A DNA stretch of 64,000 bases from Duganella lactea (lineage in GTDB: Bacteria; Pseudomonadota; Gammaproteobacteria; Burkholderiales; Burkholderiaceae_D): positions 1-64,000 of the forward strand of contig NZ_WWCP01000022.1 of NCBI RefSeq assembly GCF_009857505.1, read 5' to 3'. This document shows positions 1 to 9,254 of this stretch, piece after piece. The translations under genes and the position numbers were made by a program. The number at the start of each line of letters is the position of its first letter. Within the stretch, counting starts at the first letter, position 1. A model generated the notes under the pieces. That model was given only the letters and a program-made list of their open reading frames with translations, did not search any database and was not told where the DNA came from.

Positions 1-1
1 G

Positions 2-115
2 ACCACGAAAAAGGTGGTTCTGGACAGCAAGACAAGTGCCAAAAGGTCTGAAGCCGCCGTGCGAATCCGTCCACAGCCGGCGTTTTCTCAGCACATCAGT
101 TCAAATCAGCAGTAA
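2..115 (+). CDS. possible C-terminal end of an upstream gene (very uncertain)
   Basis: Frame 2 is open from the window edge to a TAA at 113-115, giving 37 codons with many Lys, Ser and Gln residues. It could be the tail of a gene that begins outside the window. No motif is recognisable and such a short open frame can arise by chance. The next gene, on the minus strand, ends at 164, so this would be a convergent arrangement. Confidence 0.2.
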   Translation, partial: TTKKVVLDSKTSAKRSEAAVRIRPQPAFSQHISSNQQ

Positions 116-163
116 TTCGAGGTCCCCACTATTTGCCCCCGGGTGCGTCATCCCGAAGGTGGC

Positions 164-1144
164 TTAATGCTTGATGCCCTCGCGTTCCAGATAATCCAGC
201 AGAGGGCCGGGCTCGTCGGTTTGGATGGTGTCGATTCCCGCCGCAAACAGCGCGCCCCACGTCTTGCCGGAGGTGCGCAGCGCCTCAAGATCGCCGCCCA
301 TGCCGATCACGCTGATGACCCCGACGGATGTCAAACTATTGGCCCACAGCCGGACGCCGGCCTTTACAACCAATCCCCGCAAAGCCTGGAATTGCGCCGG
401 CGGCAAGAACACCAGCTCTACCCCGGCGGGCCGGTGCACCGCCGCCAGCTGACGCGTCACGATCTGCGCGGGCGCATCCGACTGGCTGCTGTCACGCCAA
501 GGGCCGACGATCGGCATGTAGGGAACGTCCGCAAACATCGGGCGGTCAGACACCGGCTCCACCGTCTGCTGGTCGACAAAGCTCTTCACCAGCACATACC
601 TGATCATGTCATGGGAACGCGCCTCGGCGATGGTCTGCGCATAGATATCCTCCTTGATGTCCAGGTTGAGCATGATGCGGCCCTTGGCGGCGTCCAGCAT
701 TTCCGCCAAGGTCGATACCGTTTCGGTGCCGAGCTCCGGCGACATTTTGCCGCCGAAGTTTTGCCGCAGCCGCAGACCTTTCAATTGCGCCAGCGTCATC
801 TCGGCAACCTTGCCATGGCCGTTGGTGGTGCGGTCCACGGTGGCGTCGTGGATGACGACCAGCGTGCCGTCCGCCGCACGGCGCACATCGAGTTCCATCA
901 TGTCGACGCCGAGCAGTACGCAATGCTCCAGCGCGGACCGCGAATTTTCCGGCGCCTCCGCCAGCGCCAGACGCGGCGAGGCGTTGTGACAACCGCGATG
1001 CGCGGCGATGAAGATGCCGGCGGACGGGTCATCCAGCTTTTGCCGGATCAGTTCCACGCGCGATGCCGCCAGCGCCGGCGCCAAAGCGAACAGGGAGAGC
1101 CCAAGCAGCAACAGCCTGGAAACAGCGGATTTAAAAGTCATCAT
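164..1144 (-). CDS. exported glycerophosphodiester phosphodiesterase family protein
   Basis: The 326-residue protein carries an N-terminal signal peptide (hydrophobic stretch ending near ALAA, residue 27). The GDPD TIM-barrel signatures follow in order: HRG near residue 50, an ENS motif near 67, ELDV near 85 and HDATVDRTTNG near 99. The family hydrolyses glycerophosphodiesters to glycerol-3-phosphate and an alcohol; the signal peptide implies a periplasmic or secreted enzyme. It starts 15 nt after the stop of the TonB-dependent receptor gene on the same strand, so the two are probably co-transcribed. That link suggests the receptor imports a phosphodiester or a related headgroup compound, which is inference. 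A GGGAG ribosome-binding site lies upstream of the tandem ATG ATG start. Confidence 0.85.
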   Translation of the reverse strand: MMTFKSAVSRLLLLGLSLFALAPALAASRVELIRQKLDDPSAGIFIAAHRGCHNASPRLALAEAPENSRSALEHCVLLGVDMMELDVRRAADGTLVVIHDATVDRTTNGHGKVAEMTLAQLKGLRLRQNFGGKMSPELGTETVSTLAEMLDAAKGRIMLNLDIKEDIYAQTIAEARSHDMIRYVLVKSFVDQQTVEPVSDRPMFADVPYMPIVGPWRDSSQSDAPAQIVTRQLAAVHRPAGVELVFLPPAQFQALRGLVVKAGVRLWANSLTSVGVISVIGMGGDLEALRTSGKTWGALFAAGIDTIQTDEPGPLLDYLEREGIKH

Positions 1145-1159
1145 GACTGTACTCCCAGG

Positions 1160-3922
1160 TTAGAAATCAGGCGTGTAACGCAAGCCGATCCAGGCCACCA
1201 TCGGCACCGAATAGGTATCCTTCAGCAGGTTCTTGGCCGGACCGGTATAGCTGGTCATGCGGCTGTGGTGCAGGTTCTGCACCTGGCCGAACAGCGTCAA
1301 TGTCGGCGCCAGCTTGTAGCTCGCTTGCAGATCCACCTGCGAGCGCGGCGCCCAGTACAGGTCCTGCCAGGCGATATCCGGCACGATCGAACGCAGCGCC
1401 TGGCCCTGGTAATTGTAGGCGGCCCGCAGTTCCAGACCTTTGCTTGCATAGAATACCGTCAGGTTGCGGGTCTGGTCGGGCTGCCCCACCAGCCGGTCCA
1501 GCTGACGCTGGCTGCCATCGGCCTTGCGCACCGCCATCTTGCCATCCAGCAGACTCCAGTTGGCGCTGAAGCCCACGTCGGCCAACACCGGATGAATCCA
1601 GCTCAGCGAATTGACCACGGCACTGAACTCCACGCCTTTGATCGACGCCTCGGAGGCGTTGGCCGGTTTCGACACCACGGCGTTGGCATAGCTCACGCCC
1701 TGATAGGTGTAGCCCAGCGATGACTGATTAAAAATCTCGTCGCGGATATCCTTGTTGAACACCGCCATCGACAGCAAGCCGTTGGCCGCCTTGGGCAAGC
1801 GGTAATCCACTGCCAGGTCGGTATTGGTCGACAGCCGCGGCTTGATGTCCGGATTGCCCACCGTGACCGTCACCCCTTGCGCATTCGGATTGCCGGCATC
1901 GTTCACATTGGTGAAGCTGATCGAGGTGCGCGCCGCATAGGAATCGTAGGTGGGACGGCCGATGGTCTGGCTGGCGGCGCCGCGCACGTCAAACTCCGGC
2001 GCGGCCTGGTACGTCAGCTGCATCGACGGCAGCAGGAAGTTGTAACGGGAACTGGTCGGCAAGGCGCTCCAGTTGCCCGCCACCAGCGCGCGGCCGTTGG
2101 TCTCCTGCCGGGTACTGTCCTCGCGCAGACCGAACAGGGTTTTCCAGCGTTCGGTGTTGTAGCTGAGCTGGGCGTAGGCGCCGACGGTGTGCTCCACATG
2201 CTCAAAATTATCCTGGTTGCTGAACGCGGTTTGATTGGTGGTATTCAAGCCCCCCGCCGCACGCAGCGCGGCGATCTGCGCCATGGCCGCCTGCGGATCG
2301 ATGGTGATCAGCTGGAGTCCGCTCTGGTTGTACATCAGCGGCGCACCGGGACCGGTAACGCCGGCCAGGGTCAGCGCGGGCTGGCTGGTGTTCGGCTCCT
2401 GGTCGTTGCGGAAAATGTTGTAGCTCGGCCGGTCCAGCGTGTAGGATGCGCCGGCGCCAAAGCCCAGGCCCGGACGATCCAGGTTGAGACGGTAATCGGC
2501 GCGCAGATTGCCGATGGTGTCGGTGGCCGAACGGACGTAGTTGTCGCGGTAGTACAGCAGCTTGTAGTTGGGCAGATTGTTGTAGGCGGCCGGTGAAACG
2601 TTGAATGAATGATTCAGGCCGCTGCTGTCGTAGTTGAACGCATACTCGGGCGTCGCGACCGGCGTGGCGCCGCCGGTGCCGGGCGCGCTGTACGCCGTAT
2701 TGGTGGCGTACTTGAACATCTGTATCGGTTCGCGGTAGGTGGCGCGCGACACGTTGGCGCGCAGCCCCAGCGTTTCATCGTCCGCCAGTTTCCAGTCCAC
2801 GCCGCTTTGCAGCAGCTTGGTGGCGCTGGTCATTTCCTGCTGGGAAAAGCCCACCTCCACGTCCCCGCCGGGATAGTAGCCGGACGTCGCGGTCTGGTTG
2901 TACACCACAGTGGTGTTGCGGGGATCGATGATGTTTTCATTGCGCTGCATGAGGTCGCGGAAGCGGTAATAGTCGGTGGTCAGAAAAGCATAGACTTGAT
3001 CGTTCGGCTTGGCTTCGAGTTTCACCGTCAAACCGAGGCGCGTGCGGTCATCCTGGACGTACCAGTATTTGTCCTGTTGCGGCACGGCGTAGCCGTTGCC
3101 GAGATTGTTCCCGCTGAGGCGGTTGCCCTTGCTGTCGTAGAAATTTTCGAACACCGTGTCGGTGGTCATGTGGGTATCGGTGCTGGTGGCCAGTTGCTGG
3201 TAGTTGGCCGAGATCACCGCGCCGTAGCGCTGGTCCGGTCCAAAGGTGAAACTGCCGGTGCCGATCAGGCGCTCGCCGACGCGGTCCTGCTTGCGCGGCC
3301 GCGACGTGTCACTGGCGCCGCCGCCGGAACCTTCCACGGTGAAAAACGGCTTGCCGTTGCGTTCAAACGCGCTGCGGGTGCGCAGGTCGATCGCGCCGCC
3401 AATGGCGTTCGGCTCCTGGTAGGCGGCGAAGGTTTTCGATACCACCATCTCGCTGATCATCGACGACGGCAGCAGGTCCAGCCGCACGCCACGGCCGATC
3501 GAGCCCAGATTACCGTTTGGCGTGCCCGGCGATGCCAGCGGCGAGCCATCGATGGTGACATTGTTATACGCCGCGCCGAGGCCGCGCAACACCGGCGTGG
3601 CCGCCTCGTCGCGCGGGTGTTCGTTGTCCAGCGTCGGCAGGACGGACAAGCCCGGCACCCGGCGCAGCGCCTCGACGATGGTGTTGTCCGGCAAGCCCTG
3701 GACTTCATTCGCGCTGACAACATCGGCAATGCCGGTGCGATCCAGTTTGCTTTCAATCGCCTTCAGGTAGGCGCGCTTGATGCCGGTAACATGCACCACG
3801 GCGGTGGGCGCGTCCGCGTCCGGGGTGTCCCGGTTTTCCTGCGCGTGGGCATCCAGCACAAAACTCAAGGCGACCACCGATGATGTCATCAGCCAGCGGC
3901 GGTTCGAAACGGCGTATTGCAT
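1160..3922 (-). CDS. TonB-dependent outer-membrane receptor
   Basis: The start is placed at 3922 (920 aa), because a signal peptide ending near AHA-Q (residue 28) and a GGAGAA site directly precede this ATG; the open frame continues further upstream. A plug domain (about 45-190) shows VPGLSVLPTLDNE and RGLGAAYNNVTIDG, and a long 22-strand-type barrel ends in PDF, the aromatic C-terminus typical of outer-membrane proteins. Such receptors take up scarce substrates using TonB energy; the substrate cannot be read from sequence. It lies between a membrane-anchored regulator gene (160 nt upstream) and a GDPD gene (15 nt downstream), all on the minus strand. The length is at the large end of the family, as in receptors for complex organic substrates. 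Confidence 0.9.
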   Translation of the reverse strand: MQYAVSNRRWLMTSSVVALSFVLDAHAQENRDTPDADAPTAVVHVTGIKRAYLKAIESKLDRTGIADVVSANEVQGLPDNTIVEALRRVPGLSVLPTLDNEHPRDEAATPVLRGLGAAYNNVTIDGSPLASPGTPNGNLGSIGRGVRLDLLPSSMISEMVVSKTFAAYQEPNAIGGAIDLRTRSAFERNGKPFFTVEGSGGGASDTSRPRKQDRVGERLIGTGSFTFGPDQRYGAVISANYQQLATSTDTHMTTDTVFENFYDSKGNRLSGNNLGNGYAVPQQDKYWYVQDDRTRLGLTVKLEAKPNDQVYAFLTTDYYRFRDLMQRNENIIDPRNTTVVYNQTATSGYYPGGDVEVGFSQQEMTSATKLLQSGVDWKLADDETLGLRANVSRATYREPIQMFKYATNTAYSAPGTGGATPVATPEYAFNYDSSGLNHSFNVSPAAYNNLPNYKLLYYRDNYVRSATDTIGNLRADYRLNLDRPGLGFGAGASYTLDRPSYNIFRNDQEPNTSQPALTLAGVTGPGAPLMYNQSGLQLITIDPQAAMAQIAALRAAGGLNTTNQTAFSNQDNFEHVEHTVGAYAQLSYNTERWKTLFGLREDSTRQETNGRALVAGNWSALPTSSRYNFLLPSMQLTYQAAPEFDVRGAASQTIGRPTYDSYAARTSISFTNVNDAGNPNAQGVTVTVGNPDIKPRLSTNTDLAVDYRLPKAANGLLSMAVFNKDIRDEIFNQSSLGYTYQGVSYANAVVSKPANASEASIKGVEFSAVVNSLSWIHPVLADVGFSANWSLLDGKMAVRKADGSQRQLDRLVGQPDQTRNLTVFYASKGLELRAAYNYQGQALRSIVPDIAWQDLYWAPRSQVDLQASYKLAPTLTLFGQVQNLHHSRMTSYTGPAKNLLKDTYSVPMVAWIGLRYTPDF

Positions 3923-4082
3923 GGTCAGGTTCTCCAATCCAGGTAGTGGGCGTAGCTCGATGAGCGTTCCGGCCGACGTGGCCGGAATCATTGATCGCCG
4001 AGAAGTGTAGGTGGGAAAAACGCCGCGCTGCAGCGTTTCACAGTGAAAAATCACGGTGAAACGGCGAGGAAAATCGCTCGTA

Positions 4083-5399
4083 TCAGGAGGGTTTGACGCG
4101 CAGGCCCAGCAGCTGGATATCGGTACTGCCGTTGGCTTGCAGCACGCATTGCAGCAGCACCTCGAATTCGGCGATGGCGCCGTTCGGCCGCGCCACCTGG
4201 CGCATCAGCGGCGCCATCGATGTCGGATTCATCAGGAACTCGATGGCCGCATCGGTGCCCGCCGATGTGGTCCCGCCGAGCAGCAAGGTATAGCCGTCCC
4301 CGCTCAGGTTACGCTTGAGTCCGATCAGCGCATAGCCGCGCCGGCCGGGGTCGCGCCCCGAGAATGAATACAAGGGCCGCTCGCCGGCAAGGGGATGATC
4401 GTTGAGGACGGTGTAATCGCCGGAGGCCGGGTCCCAGTCGATGTGGAAATTGAACTGCTTGCGGTACAGCGCCCACCAAGGATTGGAATTTTCCACGCCG
4501 ACCAGGATGCTGTTGCCATGTTTCAGATCGGCCAGTTGCACATCGCGCGCGAACCGCACGTGAAAACGCTGCGGCGCGGCATGCGCCCGCTTGCCGAGTT
4601 CGGCCGCGAGTGTTACCGACGACATGGCGGTATAGCGTCTGAATCCATACTGCGCCCTGCTCTGCGCGCCGTCGGGCGAATCGGCGTTGGCGGGGAAACC
4701 GCTGGTGTAATCAGCGAGTTCCACCTGCCGGTGCACCTCACCTTGGTACATCACCAGTCCATTGTCGGCGACGATCAGCGAAGTATCCGTGTCGGCCGAC
4801 AACATACTGTCCCAGAAACGTGCGCTTGCATCTGCGTCCGGCCCACCAGTCCCGAGAAATCGCCAGGCCAGCACAGCGCCAAGCGCCAGCGCCGCGAACA
4901 ACAGCGCCAACCAGCGACGCGGCAAGGCGGCAACACGCGGTACGACCGCATCGATGGCGTGCGTCGTCTGGCCGATGCTCTCGATCACCGCTTCCTCTGG
5001 CGGCGCAGCGGCGGCGGATGTTTCCACAGCCGTGGCGGCAAACACCGGCACGTAGGAACCACGGGGAATGGCGATACGAAATGGCTCCTTGCAGCCTTCT
5101 TCCTCGTAGTAGGTGAGCAGACGCTGGCGCAGCAGCCGCGCGCTGCTGCGGACGATGGTGTCATCCGACGGGCTGTAATGGTCCGGGCGTCCGAAAACGG
5201 CAATGCCGATCTGCTGCTCGCACAGCATTTTCTCGTTGCCTTCCGCCGTCGTCATGCACACATGCCGCAAGAACGCGGACAGACGCGCGCTCTTGGAAAA
5301 CGTCCGGCTGGCCAGAATGCGCGACATCGCCGCCATGAAATCGTCACGATGGGCCGCCGACAACGACTGTTCGTTGGGCTTGATCGCTATTGCTTCCAT
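4083..5399 (-). CDS. membrane-anchored winged-helix-like transcriptional regulator (putative)
   Basis: 438 aa. Residues about 20-120 match the N-terminal DNA-binding-like domain often seen before a single membrane helix in Acidobacteria and Proteobacteria: SARLSAFLRHV, then IGIAVFGRPDHYSPSDD, RSSARLLRQRL and a closing RGSYVPVF. A single transmembrane helix follows at about 161-182 (WLALLFAALALGAVLAWRF), then a roughly 250-residue domain, probably periplasmic, with no recognised fold. It is encoded directly upstream of the TonB-dependent receptor and GDPD genes on the same strand. I infer that it senses something in the periplasm and controls them, in the manner of one-component membrane regulators. 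The exact family is not certain. Confidence 0.6.
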   Translation of the reverse strand: MEAIAIKPNEQSLSAAHRDDFMAAMSRILASRTFSKSARLSAFLRHVCMTTAEGNEKMLCEQQIGIAVFGRPDHYSPSDDTIVRSSARLLRQRLLTYYEEEGCKEPFRIAIPRGSYVPVFAATAVETSAAAAPPEEAVIESIGQTTHAIDAVVPRVAALPRRWLALLFAALALGAVLAWRFLGTGGPDADASARFWDSMLSADTDTSLIVADNGLVMYQGEVHRQVELADYTSGFPANADSPDGAQSRAQYGFRRYTAMSSVTLAAELGKRAHAAPQRFHVRFARDVQLADLKHGNSILVGVENSNPWWALYRKQFNFHIDWDPASGDYTVLNDHPLAGERPLYSFSGRDPGRRGYALIGLKRNLSGDGYTLLLGGTTSAGTDAAIEFLMNPTSMAPLMRQVARPNGAIAEFEVLLQCVLQANGSTDIQLLGLRVKPS

Positions 5400-5529
5400 G
5401 GACGTCCACTGATTCTCATTTCAACAGCCGGGAGTATAAATACCGTTTATGACAGGCGCATGAAACCAGGCCACATCAACCGTCCACGCCTTCGTCGAAG
5501 CTAGCCTAACCGCCGTTCACGCTCATCGG

Positions 5530-5999
5530 TTGTCGTGCATCCACGAGCTATCCCTCTTCAGAGCCGTCGTTCGCATAGACGATAATATGCTGACTCTCGA
5601 TCCGAAATCATGCCGACTGATCATCGACTGCTACAGCCGCAAAGTGCTGCCCTGGCGTATCAGCAACAGCATGGTCGCCGCGTTCCACGTGGATTGTCTG
5701 GAATACGCCTTGCACCACCATGGCCAGACCGAGGTGTTCAACAGCGACCAGGGATCACCGTTTACCAGTAGCGCCTTCACCCGACGTGCTCAAACGTGAA
5801 GGCGTGGCGATCAGCATGGACGGCGCGGACGGGCATTGGACAACATCTTCGTGGAGCGCCTGTGGCGCAACGTGCAGTACGAAGACGTGTATTTGAAGGG
5901 CTACGCCAACCTGCCCGAGCTGACGGTGTGACCGGCGCAATACTTCGCGTTCGACAGCGCCGGGCGGCCGCGGAAGTGGAAACAGCACGGCTTAAATTA
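5530..5999 (+). pseudogene. IS3-family transposase remnant (integrase core, frameshifted)
   Basis: The 5530-5799 frame reads DCYSRKVLPWRISNS and EVFNSDQGSPFTSSAFT, the DDE integrase core of IS3-family OrfB. The homology then continues in other frames: LKREGVAISMDG (about 5790-5823) and, after a small deletion, LDNIFVERLWRNVQYEDVYL (about 5834-5896), ending LTV-stop. At least one frameshift and a stop break it, and the N-terminal half and OrfA are absent. The sequence GTCTTGACTGACGGCTCCAC at 6011-6030 resembles IS3-type right ends. It separates the GDPD/receptor region from the purine locus and marks an old insertion or rearrangement point. Confidence 0.8.
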
Positions 6000-6275
6000 A
6001 GCGGCTGAGTGTCTTGACTGACGGCTCCACTTTAGTGTGACGCGCCGCACGGTTTCGCAAAACCAGCTTACTTTGTTGAGGTGATACCCGTATGTCGCGA
6101 CTGTTTCAGCAAAGTTTTTACGTCCAGCGTTGCAATCGCATCAAGCCAAACTTGCGCCGCCTGTCAGTATGAATATTTCATTTAACCGGATCCGCAATCG
6201 GTGAGATCTTGTGCCTTTTCGCTGCGACCGCTGCCCTTCGAGTCTGGAGTTGGCCGCAACTGAGCGGCACGTTAA

Positions 6276-7313
6276 CTAGACCGGAACGGCGCGGCCGAAG
6301 TAGGCGTACAACTGTTCGCGGTATGCGGCCTTGGTGGCGTCGTCCACAAAAGCCGCTTCGAAGCTGTTGCAGGCCAGCCGCAGGGCATCGTCGCGGTCGA
6401 GCGGCAGCGCCGTGAAGATTTCCGTGAAATTCTCGTTCAGGTAGCCACCGAAATAGGCTGGGTCGTCGGAGTTGATCGTCACCATCAACCCGGCGTCCAG
6501 CAGCGCGCGCAGATTGTGCTGCGCCATCCGCGGGAACACTTTCAGTTTGACGTTGGACTGAGGGCATACCGTCAGCGGTACCTGGCGCACGCGCAGCAGT
6601 TCAACCAGCGCCGGATCTTCGAGACAGCGCACGCCGTGGTCGATGCGAGCCACGTGCAGCAGGTCGAGGGCGTCGCGGATGTAGGCCGGCGGTCCTTCTT
6701 CGCCGGCATGGGCCACCAGCCGCAGACCGAGTTCGCGACAACGCGCGAAGACGCGTACAAATTTTTCCGGTGGATGATCGAGCTCTGATGAATCAAGACC
6801 GACGCCGACGATGGCTGGCAGGTAGGGCATGGCCTGTTCCAGCGTCGCAAAGGCATCCTCTTCGCACAGGTGACGCAGGAAGCACATGATCAAGCCGCTG
6901 GTCATGCCCCATTCAGCGGTGGCGTCGCCCAGCGCGCGGTCGATACCGCCAATGACGGCTGCAAAATCCACGCCGCGCGACAGATGCGATTGCGGGTCGA
7001 AGAACAATTCAGTGTGGCGGATATTGTCCGTGTGCGCGCGTTGCAGGTAGGCCCACGTCATGTCGTAGAAATCCTGCTCGGTCAACAGCACGCTGGTGCC
7101 GGCGTAGTAAATGTCCAGGAAGGATTGCAGGTCGTTGAAGGCGTAGGCATGCCGCAGTTGTTCGACCGAATCATATGGCAGCGTTACTCCGTTGCGTTGG
7201 GCCAGTGCGAAGATCAGTTCCGGTTCGAGCGAGCCTTCGATGTGGATGTGCAGTTCAGCCTTGGGCATGCCCTTGACCAGCGCCAGAAGCGATGCCCGCG
7301 TGTCGCGGCTCAT
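6276..7313 (-). CDS. adenine deaminase (adenosine-deaminase superfamily, Aah1/PA0148 type)
   Basis: 345 aa. The metal-dependent deaminase motifs are complete: HIHIEG (His22, His24), HAGEEGPP (His202, Glu205), DHGVRC (His226) and NSDDPAYFGG (Asp283/284). Lines such as GLDSSELDHPPEKF and LTVCPQSNVKL resemble the bacterial adenine deaminase branch more than true adenosine deaminases. It would convert adenine to hypoxanthine and ammonia in the cytoplasm. It is the last gene of a three-gene minus-strand operon; its ATG overlaps the stop of the nucleoside hydrolase gene by 4 nt. This fits a path in which purine nucleosides are split, the base is imported and adenine is deaminated. Substrate choice (adenine or adenosine) is inferred from similarity. 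Confidence 0.85.
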   Translation of the reverse strand: MSRDTRASLLALVKGMPKAELHIHIEGSLEPELIFALAQRNGVTLPYDSVEQLRHAYAFNDLQSFLDIYYAGTSVLLTEQDFYDMTWAYLQRAHTDNIRHTELFFDPQSHLSRGVDFAAVIGGIDRALGDATAEWGMTSGLIMCFLRHLCEEDAFATLEQAMPYLPAIVGVGLDSSELDHPPEKFVRVFARCRELGLRLVAHAGEEGPPAYIRDALDLLHVARIDHGVRCLEDPALVELLRVRQVPLTVCPQSNVKLKVFPRMAQHNLRALLDAGLMVTINSDDPAYFGGYLNENFTEIFTALPLDRDDALRLACNSFEAAFVDDATKAAYREQLYAYFGRAVPV

Positions 7314-8425
7314 TTGTCCTCCACCGGCACGGCGGCGGTCAGGCCGTCGACATAGAAGTCGAAGAAGCGGCGATTGTCGAAACGCTCCACGATGGTTGCT
7401 GGTTGCAGCCCCGGTTGCGCGGTGGCGTGGCCGATCGAGCGTCCATTGGTGATGCCGACACTGGTTTCGATCTCAACCCAGCGCCGTACGGTGCGCGTGG
7501 CATATCCTGGGTCGAGCAGATAGGCAAGCGTCAGCGTATCCCACACGTCGGTACTGTACGCCGGATTGGTTTCGAAGCCGTTTTTGCCGTCATATCCGTA
7601 ACCGTTGAGCTGCTTGAACAGCCGCGCGATGATGCCGTCGCGTGCGGCGCCATATACCACGCGGTCATATACCTGCTTGTCGATCTTGACGGTGTCGGTA
7701 ACGTCAAGCGGGAAGATCACATGCCGCACCGGCAACGCAAGCACCTCGCGTGCGGCCTCCGGATCGAACCACCAGTTGAACTCCGCCACCGCAGTGGTGT
7801 TGCCCGCCACATTGAAAGCGCCGCCCATGTAGATGATTTGCCCGATCATCGGAACGATATCTGGATGCCGCCGTACCGCCAGTGCGATGTTGGTCAGCGG
7901 CCCGATGGCGAGAATCGTGACTTCGCCGGGATGGCGGCGAATGCTGTCGGCGATGAATTCGGCGGCGCTTTGTTCGCGCAACGTCGTATGGCTGGCATAA
8001 CCGTCGGGCGGAGCCACCAGATCTGCGTCGGAGCGCGGCTCCGGGCGGCTCCAGGCGCCCAGGTAGCCGTCGCCGTCCGGATGCATCTGTTGCTCGGCGC
8101 GCACGGTGGCCAGATCGTGCGACAGCGGGTAGTTAGCCCCGGCGTACACGCCGACCCGCTGCGCAATGCCCAGCCGCTCGACAGATTTCAACGCTTCGAC
8201 GGCCTCCTGCCGCAGCCACTTGTTACCGGAGACCAGCGTCAATCCCAGTATATCGACGCGTCCCTGTGCCTGCAATTGCGCGGCGATGACCAGCAGCTGT
8301 CCGTCATCGTTTAGCGTGCCGAAGTCGCTGTCGATGATGATCTTCGTCGGCGGCGAGGCCGCCATGCTGCACTGTCCACCGCAAAGCGCCATCACGCTGA
8401 TCGCCACGATGAGAAGTCGCCGCAT
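7310..8425 (-). CDS. exported nucleoside hydrolase (inosine-uridine-preferring family)
   Basis: 371 aa with an N-terminal signal peptide (about 1-23), so it probably acts in the periplasm. The family releases a free base and ribose from nucleosides. The calcium-binding motif is recognisable but unusual: IDSDFGTLNDDGQLL (Asp32, Asp34, Asp40, Asp41) has two extra residues compared with the classical DTDPGxDD. The C-terminal motif reads VWDTLTLAYLLDP, with Trp where classical enzymes have the His of HD. PLTNIALAVRRHPDIV is typical of the family. It starts 41 nt after the isomerase-like gene and overlaps the adenine deaminase start by 4 nt. The motif changes may shift nucleoside preference, which is inference. 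Confidence 0.85.
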   Translation of the reverse strand: MRRLLIVAISVMALCGGQCSMAASPPTKIIIDSDFGTLNDDGQLLVIAAQLQAQGRVDILGLTLVSGNKWLRQEAVEALKSVERLGIAQRVGVYAGANYPLSHDLATVRAEQQMHPDGDGYLGAWSRPEPRSDADLVAPPDGYASHTTLREQSAAEFIADSIRRHPGEVTILAIGPLTNIALAVRRHPDIVPMIGQIIYMGGAFNVAGNTTAVAEFNWWFDPEAAREVLALPVRHVIFPLDVTDTVKIDKQVYDRVVYGAARDGIIARLFKQLNGYGYDGKNGFETNPAYSTDVWDTLTLAYLLDPGYATRTVRRWVEIETSVGITNGRSIGHATAQPGLQPATIVERFDNRRFFDFYVDGLTAAVPVEDK

Positions 8426-8466
8426 ATTCGTCTCCGGGTCAAGGTTGGGAAAAATCGCTGGCCAGT

Positions 8467-9141
8467 TTAAGCGGCAATGCGCGGCAACTCATCAAAAACA
8501 ATTCGGCACACCGCCTCGCATTTGGCGAGGTCGAAGCGGCCTTCGGTGCGCACGCCGGATTCCATGTCGATCCAGTAGGCGGCGCCGGCGGCGATGGCAA
8601 ACTTTGGCAGCATGTCGCGCACGGTGTCCGGTCCCAGTCCGCCGGAATAGCCGCAGAACGGCAGGCCGGCGGGGGTGGCAGGCCAGGTGGTCGGCCGCAC
8701 GCCGGTGCCAAACGAAACGTCATACAGCCAGTCGGCCCGCAGGTCGGCCGGGAACTCACCCTGACATTGCAGCGCCGACCGCACGCCATGGCGCGCGGCG
8801 AAGCTGGCGCTGTTGCGGATCTCGCTGTCGCTGCTGCCGGCGCGCGCATGGTTGATCTGGACCCGCGAGAACCCGGCCAGGTTCAATTCCGGATCGCCAC
8901 CCTGAACGATGGCCTGCGCGGCGCCGCCGCAGATGTGGGCGGACAGGCGTAGTGGCGCGGCCTGCAGGGCGTCACGTACCGAGGCAAGCGGGAACAGCGG
9001 CGCCCCCTCCTGGGCGGCGTCCAGCAGCACGCCCCATTCAATCGGGTAGCGCGCGGACAGCGCCAGCATGCCGGGCAGCAGGTCGGCGCGGTCGACGCCG
9101 GTGAAGGTGATGTAGGCGGGGGCGGTATAAGGTATGGTCAT
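8467..9141 (-). CDS. phosphoribosylanthranilate-isomerase-like TIM-barrel protein
   Basis: 224 aa from the ATG at 9141 (MTIPYTAPAYITFTGV). A frame-extended start at 9180 would place the GGTACGTACC operator inside the gene, so the downstream start is preferred. The C-terminal half, with CGYSGGLGPDTVRDML and WIDMESGVRTEGRFDLAK, resembles the phosphate-binding end of phosphoribosylanthranilate isomerase (SGGL..ENV..., VDVSSGVE). The N-terminal KICG-type motif of true TrpF is not evident. It is first in the operon with nucleoside hydrolase and adenine deaminase, away from any trp gene, so a role with a ribose- or phosphoribosyl-linked intermediate of nucleoside breakdown is possible. The function is not known. 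Confidence 0.55.
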   Translation of the reverse strand: MTIPYTAPAYITFTGVDRADLLPGMLALSARYPIEWGVLLDAAQEGAPLFPLASVRDALQAAPLRLSAHICGGAAQAIVQGGDPELNLAGFSRVQINHARAGSSDSEIRNSASFAARHGVRSALQCQGEFPADLRADWLYDVSFGTGVRPTTWPATPAGLPFCGYSGGLGPDTVRDMLPKFAIAAGAAYWIDMESGVRTEGRFDLAKCEAVCRIVFDELPRIAA

Positions 9142-9160
9142 GGTTGCTTTAAGTTTTAAA

Positions 9161-9170
9161 GGTACGTACC
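9161..9170. promoter_or_regulatory. putative GntR operator, isomerase/nucleoside hydrolase/adenine deaminase operon
   Basis: A perfect 10-bp palindrome, GGTACGTACC, lies 19 nt upstream of the ATG at 9141 on the minus strand. The same core occurs at 14706 and 14781, and with one change at 9259, always in a promoter region of this locus. It probably binds the HutC-type GntR regulator encoded at 13884-14621. Confidence 0.65.
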
Positions 9171-9254
9171 ATTGTTTCACGGCTGCACTTCGATTTCAAT
9201 ACTTTATACGCATAAAAGCAACAGAATTATCTGAACGTGAAAATTTATAATTTC

